This document shows positions 27,836-37,135 of a DNA stretch of 64,000 bases, one piece after another. The first letter of the stretch is position 1; each line of letters opens with the position of its first letter. The notes beneath the pieces are model-generated. The model ran no database searches. It was not told the origin of the DNA and was given only the letters and a program-made list of their open reading frames with translations. Both the position numbers and the translations under genes were made by a program. Source of the stretch: Rheinheimera sp. MMS21-TC3 (GTDB taxonomy: Bacteria > Pseudomonadota > Gammaproteobacteria > Enterobacterales > Alteromonadaceae); assembly GCF_032229285.1 (NCBI RefSeq), contig NZ_CP135084.1:3072109-3136108 (forward strand), written 5' to 3'.

Positions 27836-29569
27836 GTGTCTAATCGTAGTTATTTACGTTCATTACGCTTAGGTTATGCGCTACGTGAAACCTTGGCAGA
27901 AGGCTACAGCCGACAAAAATTTATAAAAGATATGTTAGCTGGCGTAACAGTGGGTATTATTGCTATTCCATTAGCAATGGCCTTAGCTATTGCCAGTGGC
28001 GTTGCACCGCAATATGGCTTGTATACTGCTATTATTGCTGGCTTTATTATTGCCCTAACCGGCGGTTCGCGCTTTAGTGTCTCAGGCCCTACTGCCGCTT
28101 TTGTTGTTATTTTATATCCCGTTGCCATGAAGTATGGTTTAAGCGGTTTGCTTATCGCTACTGTCTTATCCGGTATTATGTTATTGCTAATGGCTATGTT
28201 CAGGCTAGGCCGTTTAATTGAATATATTCCTGCGCCTGTCACCTTGGGCTTTACTAGCGGTATAGCCGTGGTTATTGCCATTTTACAGATTAATGATTTT
28301 TTTGGCTTAGCCATCACCGATTTACCTGAAAGCACTCTAGAAAAAGCACTATTGCTTGTTAGCAACTTAGTCAATACATCTTGGCCTACTTTAACTGTAA
28401 GTGCCGTTACACTTGCCGTTATGCTGTTATGGCCACGTTTAAAAACAGCTTTACCTGCGCATTTACCTGCTTTATTTTTAGGTACTTTACTGGCTTTAAT
28501 CTTTATGCAGCTAGGCTTAGAGCTAGATACTATTGGCTCACGTTTTAGTTACCTAACACCTGAAGGCGAGATTGGTAGCGGGATCCCCGCCTACTTACCC
28601 AGCTTTGTTTGGCCTTGGCAACAGCTTGGCCCCGAAGGTGTTGGCTTAACGTTTAGCTGGCCATTAGCAAAAGATCTACTGGCCGCCGCTTTTGCCATGG
28701 CAATGCTTGGTGCTATTGAATCATTACTCTGTGCCGTAGTATTAGATGGTATGTCGGGTCGCCGTCATAGTGCTAACAGCGAGTTATTTGGTCAAGGCTT
28801 AGGTAATATCATTGCTCCGTTTTTTGGTGGTATTACTGCTACCGCCGCTTTAGCCCGCTCGGCTGTAAACTATAAAGCAGGGGCTCAATCACCTATTGCT
28901 GCTATGGTGCATGCGTTAGTCTTGTTACTAGCCTTAGTATTATTAGCGCCTTTATTATCTTATCTGCCTATGGCAGCTTTGGCCGCACTGTTAATTGTTG
29001 TTGCTTGGAATATGAGTGAGGCTAAAAAGGCCCTACAATTAATTAAAACTGCGCCTATTAGTGATATTTGGGTATTTTTCTGCTGTTTTTCTTTAACTGT
29101 ACTCTTTGATATGGTTATTGCCATCACCGCCGGTATTGTATTAGCAGCATTATTGTTTATGAAAGAAATTGCCGCTATGACCAAAGTTACCGATATCAGT
29201 CAACAGCGCAAACATATTCCAGCGCCATTACCGGAACATTGGTTAGCATTAAAGATTAGTGGGCCCTTATTCTTTGCCGCTGCCGATCGGGTTTTTGCAG
29301 ATATTGGTAACTTAACCCAACATAGCAAAGGCATAATTTTATATATGGACGGCGTGCCATTATTAGATGCTGGTGGGCTAGCGGCTTTAACCAAGCTGAT
29401 TAAGCAATGCCGAGCAGAAAATACCCAGTTGTATATAGCAGACTTACAGTTTCAACCGTTAAAAACACTGGCCAGAGCCCAGATAAAACCAGAGCCAGGT
29501 GTTGTAGTTTTTTACCCTACATTGCACGAGGCTTTAGAGGCAATTAACAACGCTAAGACTACAACTTAA
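27836..29569 (+). CDS. SulP-family anion transporter with STAS domain
   Basis: This is an inner-membrane anion transporter. The SulP signature lies in MLAGVTVGIIAIPLAMALAIASG (about 33-55), with the conserved GLYTAIIAG and SVSGPTAAFVV after it. About 12-14 helices are followed by a C-terminal STAS domain from about 470. Substrates in the family include sulfate, bicarbonate and C4-dicarboxylates (DauA), so none is assigned. The start is a GTG with AGGAG upstream. It lies 8 bases after the ThrE-like gene. The length of 577 residues is typical. Confidence 0.92.
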   Translation: MSNRSYLRSLRLGYALRETLAEGYSRQKFIKDMLAGVTVGIIAIPLAMALAIASGVAPQYGLYTAIIAGFIIALTGGSRFSVSGPTAAFVVILYPVAMKYGLSGLLIATVLSGIMLLLMAMFRLGRLIEYIPAPVTLGFTSGIAVVIAILQINDFFGLAITDLPESTLEKALLLVSNLVNTSWPTLTVSAVTLAVMLLWPRLKTALPAHLPALFLGTLLALIFMQLGLELDTIGSRFSYLTPEGEIGSGIPAYLPSFVWPWQQLGPEGVGLTFSWPLAKDLLAAAFAMAMLGAIESLLCAVVLDGMSGRRHSANSELFGQGLGNIIAPFFGGITATAALARSAVNYKAGAQSPIAAMVHALVLLLALVLLAPLLSYLPMAALAALLIVVAWNMSEAKKALQLIKTAPISDIWVFFCCFSLTVLFDMVIAITAGIVLAALLFMKEIAAMTKVTDISQQRKHIPAPLPEHWLALKISGPLFFAAADRVFADIGNLTQHSKGIILYMDGVPLLDAGGLAALTKLIKQCRAENTQLYIADLQFQPLKTLARAQIKPEPGVVVFYPTLHEALEAINNAKTTT

Positions 29570-29656
29570 TATTTGTTAAAGATTGTTAGTCGATCTTAAA
29601 AGTTGTTTTTAAAGTTGCTAGACTAACTTGAGCTATTGCTTTAATTAAGGTGTGCC

Positions 29657-30511
29657 GTGCGTTATCTCGTTATTTTACTCTGGTTCTGTTCGTTAAGCTT
29701 AAGTGCAGACGAAGTAGCTGACTGTAATGACGAAGGTTGTATAACAAACCCAGATTTTATGTTTAGCCTAAGCTTAGGTTATGGTCAGCGTTCTAATCCA
29801 TTATATGGCGGAGCAGAGTTACCTTTAGTTGTGTTACCCGACTTTTACTATTATGCAGAATATTGGTTTTTTGATAACGGTAAATTAGGCTTAACTAAAC
29901 CATTAACCCCGAACTGGCAACTTAGCTTAGTTAGTCAATTAAACCCTGAAAAAGGCTACTTCCAAAAATGGTTTAGCAGCAACTTTACCGCTTTTCCTTT
30001 TACTTCTCCCTTAACGCCTCAAGCTTCCGTTGTTGAAAAATCGGCTGCTGCTGCAGCAAATATTAGTCAAGTAAATAAAAGGCCCACCGCTGTTGATCTA
30101 GGTATACAGCTAGATTGGTTTAAAAAAAGCTGGCATGGTCAAACTATTATTTGGCATGATATTAGTAATAGTTATAATGGCCATCATGTTAGTATTAGTC
30201 TTGGTAAAAGCTGGCAGCATTCTACGGGCTGGTGGCAGCTAAACGGGCGTTTATTTTGGAAAGGTGCCAAACTTATGGATACCTATTATGGTATAAACCA
30301 ATATGAACCTTTTAATATTCAACATTACCAAGCTAAAGCAAGCTGGCAACCAGAAATTAGCTTACAATGGCGGCAACCGATAACAGAGCGCGCAACCTTA
30401 GTGGGCTTTTTACGTTATTTATATCTGGATAAAGCCATGACTAATAGCCCTCTAACACGCTCTGATCATATTACAACATGGTTTTTTGGTGTTAATTATC
30501 GGTTTTTATAA
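29657..30511 (+). CDS. MipA/OmpV family outer membrane protein
   Basis: This protein belongs to the MipA/OmpV family of outer membrane barrels. Residues 1-17 form a signal peptide. The mature part starts with a SLGYGQRSNPLYGG sequence typical of the family and consists of alternating aromatic beta-strands, ending in a terminal Phe-containing strand (WFFGVNYRFL). The start is GTG with AAGGTG upstream. It is the first of four tightly packed genes (this, DUF3019, response regulator, kinase), so it is probably both a target and a partner of the two-component system. Confidence 0.88.
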   Translation: MRYLVILLWFCSLSLSADEVADCNDEGCITNPDFMFSLSLGYGQRSNPLYGGAELPLVVLPDFYYYAEYWFFDNGKLGLTKPLTPNWQLSLVSQLNPEKGYFQKWFSSNFTAFPFTSPLTPQASVVEKSAAAAANISQVNKRPTAVDLGIQLDWFKKSWHGQTIIWHDISNSYNGHHVSISLGKSWQHSTGWWQLNGRLFWKGAKLMDTYYGINQYEPFNIQHYQAKASWQPEISLQWRQPITERATLVGFLRYLYLDKAMTNSPLTRSDHITTWFFGVNYRFL

Positions 30512-30885
30512 TGCATGGATTTTGGTTAGTTATAGCACTTGCTAGTGCAAGTACTGATGCAGAACAATGCAAAGCAGATATTTGTTGGCGGGTTAGCCCT
30601 AACACTTGTGTTGCTGAGCGCCTTGATCAAGCTTGTTTAACTACCCTAAAAGTACAATGGCACAGTGCAACAACACAATCTCTATGTGTAGCTACTTCAG
30701 AGCAAACTTTACACTGCTGGCAACCAAGTAAAACCGGCAGTTGGCAAGAAAAAATACCTTGGCAAAACACAACTTTATCACTGCAAACTAATACGGCCTT
30801 AATCATTTTACAAACCGAGCTGCAAGTGCTTAGTCGTAAGCCGATTAAACCCCGACGATTAAACGGCCCCTGGAGTATTTTCTAA
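30511..30885 (+). CDS. DUF3019 family exported protein
   Basis: A 124-residue protein with an N-terminal hydrophobic signal (about 1-17) and four or five cysteines that could pair in the periplasm. The pattern C-W-RVSP-TCVA fits the DUF3019 family, which is found beside MipA and RstA/RstB-like genes in Alteromonadales. The ATG overlaps the stop of mipA and its own stop overlaps the next ATG, so translation is coupled. The function is unknown; a role as a periplasmic accessory of the sensor kinase is inference. Confidence 0.8.
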   Translation: MHGFWLVIALASASTDAEQCKADICWRVSPNTCVAERLDQACLTTLKVQWHSATTQSLCVATSEQTLHCWQPSKTGSWQEKIPWQNTTLSLQTNTALIILQTELQVLSRKPIKPRRLNGPWSIF

Positions 30886-31577
30886 TGACAAAAATCTTGT
30901 TAGTAGAGGACGATAATCGTCTGGCATCACTAGTACAAAGCTTTTTAACCCACCATGGTTTTGAAGTCCAATGCCAGCCTAGAGGCGATGCAGTTGCAGA
31001 GCACTGCCGGCAGTTTCAACCCGACGCTATTATATTAGACTTAATGCTGCCAGGTTTAGATGGCTTTGCCGTTTGCCGACAAATTAGACCTTGGTATAAA
31101 GGGCCAGTATTAATTTTAACCGCTAAACAAAGTGATATTGACCAAGTATTAGGCTTAGAGTTGGGTGCAGACGATTATGTAATAAAACCAGTAGAGCCCA
31201 GAGTACTAGTTGCTCGTATTAATGCTCTGCTACGTCGTGGTCATATCCATACCCAATCAACACAACAAGAGCTACAATTTGATCAGTTAGTATTAAAGCA
31301 ACGTGCCCGTGAAGCTTGGTTAAATCAGCAGCGAGTTGATCTAACCAGTTATGAATTCGATTTACTCTGGATGTTAGCCCAACATGCCGGACAAACATTA
31401 AAGCGTGAAGCTATACATCAGCAAATCATTGGCCGAGAATATGACGGTTTAGACCGTACCGTTGATGTTCGCGTTTCCCATTTAAGACGCAAATTAGGTG
31501 ACAATGCTGAAACGCCGTTTCGCATTAAAACCGTTTGGGGTAAAGGCTATTTGTTTGTTGCTGATGCTTGGCAATAA
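30885..31577 (+). CDS. OmpR/RstA-type response regulator
   Basis: A 230-residue DNA-binding response regulator. The receiver domain has acidic residues ED at 8-10, the phospho-acceptor Asp in ILDLMLPGLDGF (about 52), and the conserved Lys in LTAKQ (about 103). The C-terminal winged helix (about 130-228) includes VDVRVSHLRRKLGD and KTVWGKGYLF. It overlaps the DUF3019 gene and is followed after 9 bases by the kinase. It is most like RstA. Its likely targets are the operon itself and envelope genes. Confidence 0.95.
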   Translation: MTKILLVEDDNRLASLVQSFLTHHGFEVQCQPRGDAVAEHCRQFQPDAIILDLMLPGLDGFAVCRQIRPWYKGPVLILTAKQSDIDQVLGLELGADDYVIKPVEPRVLVARINALLRRGHIHTQSTQQELQFDQLVLKQRAREAWLNQQRVDLTSYEFDLLWMLAQHAGQTLKREAIHQQIIGREYDGLDRTVDVRVSHLRRKLGDNAETPFRIKTVWGKGYLFVADAWQ

Positions 31578-31586
31578 CGGCTAACT

Positions 31587-32813
31587 ATGCAGCGTTTATT
31601 TTGGCATTTTTATCTAGTTATTTTTTTAGTATTATTAGGCAGTGGCTGGGCGGTTGAGCAATTATGGCAAAAATGGCAGCCAAACTTAGAGCCGGCTTGG
31701 TTAGCTAGTTATGAAAAACAACTGGCTTACGGCTTAAGCCAGCCCAGTCAGCAATGGCCCAACTTTATTGACTTAGCAATAAGTGCAGTAGAGTTTGACA
31801 GTATAAGTTGGTTACCAGCAGAGCAACAACAACTGCAACAAGGCAAAATAATAAAACTGTTTCAAGCTGATGCCGTTTATTTTTATTACCTGCAACAAGA
31901 TCAGTTGTGGCGTTTAGGTCCGCTGCCGTTAACCCAAGAAAGTCACGCCACAGCTTGGTTTAATTTATTATTTTTTGTGTTATTAGCTATAGCGTTAGCC
32001 TTATGGCTCTGGCCTATTGCCCGTGATATTCGCAAACTGCAACAAGGCTTACACAGTTTTGATCAACATAATAAAATAGACTTAACACTACCTAAGCATA
32101 GTGTTATAGCTCCTATCAGCCAAAGCGTGCAACAACTAACAGAGCAAGTAACTAATTTATTAAACTTACAACGGGAAATGACCCAAGCCGTTTCGCATGA
32201 GTTACGCACCCCCATAGCAAGGTTAAACTTTGCCCTAGAAATGGCTCATCAACTACCTAGTGATGAGCGTAAAATGATGCTACAAGATGTACGTGAGCTG
32301 CAACAACTAGTGGATGAAATATTGGATTATGCTCGGTTAGAAACAGCACAATCCCCGCTTAATTATCAACATATCAATTTAACTGAACTATTAACTAATT
32401 TACAAGAGAAGCTAAGCCCACTACCCGGTGCTACCATTAGTATGCAGTTAGCAGAGGAGGCTATGTTCTATGGCGATGGTCACTATTTAGAGCGGGCGAT
32501 ACAAAATATTATTATTAACGCTAAACGTTATGCTAAACAGCACATTAAGCTATCATTGTTACCCATTTCAGCTGGCTGGCAAGTGGTAGTTGAAGATGAT
32601 GGCCCAGGTATTCCAGCAGCACTACGCCAACAAGTTTTAGAGCCGTTTTATCGCCAAGAAAGCAGCCGAAATAAACAAGGCGGAGGTTTTGGCTTAGGTT
32701 TAGCAATAGTGCAGCGTATTATGCAATGGCACAATGGCCATATTAATATCAGCGACTCAGCCCTAGGCGGCGCCTGTTTCACCCTTACCCTTGTGCAGCG
32801 AAAAGTAGAATAA
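31587..32813 (+). CDS. RstB-like sensor histidine kinase
   Basis: A 408-residue membrane sensor kinase. Two membrane segments (about 5-22 and 130-150) flank a periplasmic sensor loop. A HAMP-like region follows. The HisKA box has the phospho-acceptor His in AVSHELRTPIARL (about 208). The ATPase domain has an N box (NIIINAKRYA), G1 (VEDDGPGIP) and G2 (GGGFGLGLAI). It would phosphorylate the regulator encoded just upstream. The signal is unknown; its operon partners MipA and DUF3019 suggest an envelope or acid/metal cue. Confidence 0.94.
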   Translation: MQRLFWHFYLVIFLVLLGSGWAVEQLWQKWQPNLEPAWLASYEKQLAYGLSQPSQQWPNFIDLAISAVEFDSISWLPAEQQQLQQGKIIKLFQADAVYFYYLQQDQLWRLGPLPLTQESHATAWFNLLFFVLLAIALALWLWPIARDIRKLQQGLHSFDQHNKIDLTLPKHSVIAPISQSVQQLTEQVTNLLNLQREMTQAVSHELRTPIARLNFALEMAHQLPSDERKMMLQDVRELQQLVDEILDYARLETAQSPLNYQHINLTELLTNLQEKLSPLPGATISMQLAEEAMFYGDGHYLERAIQNIIINAKRYAKQHIKLSLLPISAGWQVVVEDDGPGIPAALRQQVLEPFYRQESSRNKQGGGFGLGLAIVQRIMQWHNGHINISDSALGGACFTLTLVQRKVE

Positions 32814-32882
32814 TTTCGATTAGCCTTGGGCCTTTGCTTTAAAGCCCGTATCATGCTCAACGCTACTTTAGGAGCCCCTATC

Positions 32883-34064
32883 ATGTCTAAACAACCGGCT
32901 AATTGGATTATTATTTTATTAGCAGCCATTGTCGCCACTACCCCCTTAGCGATTGATATGTATCTGCCTGCTATGCCAATAATGGCCAAGCAGCTTGATA
33001 CTACTATTGGTATGGTCCAGCAGTCTTTAAGTATATTTTTAGCTGCTTATGGTTTGAGTATGCTGCTTTGTGGCCCTTTAGCTGACAGATTTGGTCGGCG
33101 GCCACTGGCCCTAATTGGCTTATCTGGCTTTATTGCAGCTAGTGTCATTTTAAGCTTAGTGCAAAGTATTGAGTGGTTTTTATTTTGGCGAGCCTTGCAG
33201 GCTTTATTTGGCGCAGCTGCCACAGTAGTAGTGCCGGGTATAGTCCGTGACATTTACCAGCAAAACACCGCCAAAGGTATGTCCTATGTTTCTATGATTA
33301 TGATGCTAGCACCGTTAATAGCCCCCGCTATTGGCAGTGGTGTTTTATGGGTTAGCAACTGGCAAATGATTTTTATTGTCTTAGCTGTTTACGCACTCTT
33401 AATTGTCATACTTAGCTGGCGATTTTTACCTGAAGGCACGCCACACCAAGAAACTAAAACAGCCCAATTTTTTTCCGGTTATAAAGTGGTTTTTAGCAAA
33501 GTCAACGCTAGACCAAATATTGCTACTTCTATGTTTGCTTCATTTTCATTTTTTTGCTTTTTAACTGCCGTACCTTTTGTTTATATTGAATATTTTAACG
33601 TTAATGAACAACAGTTTAGTTTATTATTTGGTTTTAATGTCGCTATGCTAATGTTAGCTAACTTTGTTAATAGCCGTATTGTTACTCGGCTAGGCCCACA
33701 ACGTATGCTGCAGTTTGGCTTAATAGCCGCCATTGTTAGTGCCTGCGCTTTAACACTATTTAACTTTTGGCAGTTCTCTCTAGTTTACACTGTATTAACC
33801 ATAGCGCCGTTAATGGCCAGCTTAAGCCTTATTGCCACTAACGCTGATGCTATGATTATTATGGAGTTTCCTAAAAACAGCGGCACGGCAACCGCGGTTA
33901 TCGGCACCTTACGCTTTGGCAGTGGTGCCTTAGCTGGCCCACTTTTAGCGTTCTTTTATAATGCCACTGCATTACCGTTTTCATTTTTAATGTTAGCAGG
34001 AGTCTTGCTTATTGCTGCCAGTCAGTTATGGCGTAAAATTGCCCCTAAAATAGTTGCTTCTTAA
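32883..34064 (+). CDS. Bcr/CflA-family multidrug efflux MFS transporter
   Basis: A 12-helix major facilitator exporter of drugs or small metabolites. The family start (PLAIDMYLPAMPIMAKQL), motif A (GPLADRFGRRPLALIGL) and the RALQALFGAAATVVVPGIVRD helix are all present. I chose the ATG at 32883, with AGGAG 9 bases upstream, over an upstream ATG; this gives 393 residues. Its last 4 bases overlap a small gene on the other strand. Confidence 0.93.
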   Translation: MSKQPANWIIILLAAIVATTPLAIDMYLPAMPIMAKQLDTTIGMVQQSLSIFLAAYGLSMLLCGPLADRFGRRPLALIGLSGFIAASVILSLVQSIEWFLFWRALQALFGAAATVVVPGIVRDIYQQNTAKGMSYVSMIMMLAPLIAPAIGSGVLWVSNWQMIFIVLAVYALLIVILSWRFLPEGTPHQETKTAQFFSGYKVVFSKVNARPNIATSMFASFSFFCFLTAVPFVYIEYFNVNEQQFSLLFGFNVAMLMLANFVNSRIVTRLGPQRMLQFGLIAAIVSACALTLFNFWQFSLVYTVLTIAPLMASLSLIATNADAMIIMEFPKNSGTATAVIGTLRFGSGALAGPLLAFFYNATALPFSFLMLAGVLLIAASQLWRKIAPKIVAS

Positions 34065-34216
34065 ATTTTACAAGCACCACCACTACAGTCGTCATCATCA
34101 TCGGCTATTAGTGCTTCAGCTGCGGCCGCTCGGTCTAATTCTGCTTGTTGCTGCAGCACATTTTCTTCAGCCGCGGCAAAGTCTAAGTGATCAAGATTAA
34201 AGTCTAATTCTGCCAT
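34061..34216 (-). CDS. Small acidic protein with C-terminal CSGGACKI motif
   Basis: A 51-codon frame on the minus strand is complete, from the ATG at 34216 (GGGA upstream) to a stop overlapping the MFS gene. The product is strongly acidic in the first half and in the run DDDDD, and ends in CSGGACKI, two cysteines four positions apart near the C-terminus. It is not a membrane or exported protein. The two cysteines and acidic patch suggest a metal-binding or redox role, but this is inference. No family is recognised. Confidence 0.55.
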   Translation of the reverse strand: MAELDFNLDHLDFAAAEENVLQQQAELDRAAAAEALIADDDDDCSGGACKI

Positions 34217-34365
34217 AGTTAAGATCCCAATTTAGCTAACAAAAATAAAGGAGCCAGTTTAGCAAATAAGCAGCGCAGTCTAAAGCTGATTTAAGCAATG
34301 CAGTATGGCAATGAAGTTGCTAGAATACAGCAGCTATTTTGCCTTACTGCTTGCAGGAGTTTGCT

Positions 34366-35400
34366 ATGACCAGTTTAACCATTCTTACCCCAGATGATTG
34401 GCATTTACATTTTCGTGATGATGATATGCTGCACGAAACCGTGCCTGCTACTGCACGCCAATTTGCCCGCGCTATTGTGATGCCAAACTTAGTGCCACCG
34501 GTTATTAACGCCATTATGGCTAACGCCTATCGGCAACGTATTTTAGCTGCTAGGCCAAAAGGCAGTAATTTTGAGCCGTTGCTTACTTTGTTTTTAACCG
34601 ACAAAACCAGCAAGCTAGATATTCAACAAGCTAAAGCTGCTGGTGTTGTGGCGGCTAAGCTATATCCAGCAGGCGCAACCACTAACTCTGCCGATGCAGT
34701 TAGTGCTTTAGATAGCCTCTACCCTGTTTTTGAAGCTATGGCCGAAGCAGGTATGTTATTATTAGTGCATGGTGAAGTGACTGATCATGATATTGATATT
34801 TTTGATCGAGAAAAAATATTCATTGATCGCTACTTGCAGCATATAGTGGCCAAATTACCAAGCTTAAAAGTGGTGTTTGAGCATATTACTACCGCTGATG
34901 CGGTTAGCTTTGTAACAGAAGCACCTGCCAATATCGCCGCGACTATCACGCCACAACATTTACTGTTAAACCGTAATGACTTATTAGTAGGTGGTGTAAG
35001 GCCACATAACTATTGTTTGCCGGTATTAAAGCGTCGTACCCATCAAGAGGCCTTACGTGCAGCGGTAGCTTCTGCCAACACTAAGTTTTTCTTAGGCACA
35101 GACTCTGCACCTCATGCTCAGCACGCTAAAGAGTCAGCTTGCGGTTGTGCCGGTTGCTATAGCGCCCACAGTGCTATTGAGTTGTATGCCCAAGTATTTG
35201 ATGACTTAGGTTGTTTAGAAAACTTAGAGGGCTTTGCTAGTCATTACGGCGCTGACTTTTATGGCTTACCACGTAATACCACTACAGTGACTCTTGAGCG
35301 CAAGCAATGGCAAGTCCCTAACGAAATCACCTTACCTAATGGTAAGCCAATAGTGCCTTTCTTTGCTGGCAATACCCTTAACTGGCAACTTAAAGCTTAA
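34366..35400 (+). CDS. pyrC: Dihydroorotase PyrC (class II)
   Basis: PyrC cyclises carbamoyl-aspartate to dihydroorotate in pyrimidine synthesis. The zinc ligands are seen in DDWHLHFRD (His-x-His, about 12-20), [11 protein letters not shown] (carboxylated Lys), [15 protein letters not shown] and GTDSAPH (Asp). The 344 residues match the E. coli-type class II enzyme. The ATG at 34366 has a good AGGAG site; an upstream ATG at 34339 would add nine residues absent from the family. Confidence 0.97.
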   Translation: MTSLTILTPDDWHLHFRDDDMLHETVPATARQFARAIVMPNLVPPVINAIMANAYRQRILAARPKGSNFEPLLTLFLTDKTSKLDIQQAKAAGVVAAKLYPAGATTNSADAVSALDSLYPVFEAMAEAGMLLLVHGEVTDHDIDIFDREKIFIDRYLQHIVAKLPSLKVVFEHITTADAVSFVTEAPANIAATITPQHLLLNRNDLLVGGVRPHNYCLPVLKRRTHQEALRAAVASANTKFFLGTDSAPHAQHAKESACGCAGCYSAHSAIELYAQVFDDLGCLENLEGFASHYGADFYGLPRNTTTVTLERKQWQVPNEITLPNGKPIVPFFAGNTLNWQLKA

Positions 35401-35418
35401 GCTCTAGATATTAGTTTT

Positions 35419-36921
35419 TTAACTTTTTAAATAGCTCAGCAACCGTTCTAAAGCGCGGTAGCTGAGCGCTTCCATAATATGAGCTTTGTTAATATCTGTT
35501 TTTAACTGTAAATCGGCTATAGTACGCGCCACTTTTATTACCTTATGGTAAGTACGAGCAGACAGCTGAAAACGATGAATCGTATCCTCTAAGAAACTCG
35601 CATCAGCTTGGCTTAACGGGCAGTACTTAGCAATTTCTCGACCATTTAATCTCGCATTAGCTTTGCCTTGGCGTTGTATTTGGATTTCTCTTGCTGCTAA
35701 TACTCTTTCACGCACGCTGGCACTGCTTTCTTCTTGGCTATTTTGACTTAACATGCCTTTGGGTAGCAAAGGCACTTCAATTTGCAACTCAATCCGATCG
35801 ATAAAAGGCCCTGATAAGCGATTTAAATAGCGCATAACTTGCTCTGGTGAAGAACGACCATCTTCATGATGACCTGTAGGGCTTGGATTTAAAGCCGCTA
35901 CTAATTGAAACTGAGCCGGAAACTCGGCCTGCCGAGCGGCGCGGCTAATATGAACTTTGTTGGTTTCTAATGGCTCTCGAAGCACGTCTAGCACTTTTCG
36001 CGGGAATTCAGGCAACTCATCTAAAAATAAAATTCCATGATGGGCTAATGAAATTTCACCAGGCCTTGGCACTGAGCCACCACCCACTAAAGCTACAGCA
36101 GAGCTAGTATGGTGCGGACTACGAAATGGCCGCTGCCGCCAATCGGTTAAATTGCGGGTTAATCCGGCTATGGAATAGATTGCTGCTGTTGCTAAGGCCT
36201 CAGATTCAGTTAAAGGCGGCATAATGCTAGGCAGTCGCTGCGCCAACATAGATTTGCCAGTGCCTGCAGGGCCCAACATTAATAAATTATGCTCACCAGC
36301 AGCTGTTATCTCTAATACTCGTTTAGCATGAGCCTGCCCCTTTACATCGGCTAAATCAGCTTGTAGGTTAGTTGGGGCAATCGGCAAAGCGGGAATGACA
36401 GGTAAAGCTTGCTGAGCAAGCAAAAAGCTATGCACTTGCAATAAGTGATCTGCCCCATGCACGGCAACATTAGTGACTTGCTGCGCTTGTTGGGCATTTA
36501 GCATTGGTAGCACTATGGCTCTTTTAGCTTCTCGGCAAGCTATAGCAACCGGTATTTCACCTAAAATGGGTCTTATCTCGCCCGATAAAGCAAGCTCACC
36601 ACAAAACTCAAAACCTAATAAGCTTTTTTCGGCTAACTGGCCACTGGCAACAATAATCCCCAGTGCTATAGGCAAATCAAAACGGCCGCCTTCTTTTGGC
36701 AAATCTGCCGGCGCTAGGTTTACGGTAATTTTCCGATCAGGAAAGGCAAAGCCACTATTAACCATAGCGCTGCGCACTCTGTCTCTAGATTCTTTAACCG
36801 AGGTTTCTGGCAATCCTACAAGTTGAAAAGCAGGTAAACCATTACTGATATGTACTTCTACTGTAACTAAAGGGGCATCTAAACCATAGCGTGCCCGACT
36901 ATATACAACCGCTAATGACAT
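35419..36921 (-). CDS. comM: ComM/YifB-family Mg-chelatase-like AAA+ ATPase
   Basis: ComM is a hexameric helicase that promotes branch migration during natural transformation and is widespread in gammaproteobacteria. The N-terminal Lon-like S5 fold domain (about 1-170) is followed by the AAA+ core with Walker A GPAGTGKSMLAQRLPS (about 210) and Walker B ILFLDELPEF. A C-terminal domain ends the protein. The start is the ATG at 36921 (MSLAVVYSRA); the upstream in-frame ATG would add nine non-conserved residues. The length is 500 residues. Confidence 0.95.
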   Translation of the reverse strand: MSLAVVYSRARYGLDAPLVTVEVHISNGLPAFQLVGLPETSVKESRDRVRSAMVNSGFAFPDRKITVNLAPADLPKEGGRFDLPIALGIIVASGQLAEKSLLGFEFCGELALSGEIRPILGEIPVAIACREAKRAIVLPMLNAQQAQQVTNVAVHGADHLLQVHSFLLAQQALPVIPALPIAPTNLQADLADVKGQAHAKRVLEITAAGEHNLLMLGPAGTGKSMLAQRLPSIMPPLTESEALATAAIYSIAGLTRNLTDWRQRPFRSPHHTSSAVALVGGGSVPRPGEISLAHHGILFLDELPEFPRKVLDVLREPLETNKVHISRAARQAEFPAQFQLVAALNPSPTGHHEDGRSSPEQVMRYLNRLSGPFIDRIELQIEVPLLPKGMLSQNSQEESSASVRERVLAAREIQIQRQGKANARLNGREIAKYCPLSQADASFLEDTIHRFQLSARTYHKVIKVARTIADLQLKTDINKAHIMEALSYRALERLLSYLKS

Positions 36922-37135
36922 CCGCTGTCCTATTATCACACTAACCATTAATAACTAATATTTAGCACATAATTAACATTTAACAAGTTAGCTGAAATAA
37001 AAATAACCTGCCCAGCTAGTTATTTCTGTACAAACAGTAAACAAATGCTGAATTAAGCGCAAATAGCGGCTGATAACTTTGGCTTCTAGCAAAACTGCGG
37101 TAGCATAACGCCTTTGAGGTAAAATATTAGGTGCT

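Noticed and set aside
34065..34365. Regulatory RNA in the MFS-pyrC gap
   Set aside because: Most of the gap is the small gene on the minus strand; the rest is A/T-rich with no strong hairpin.
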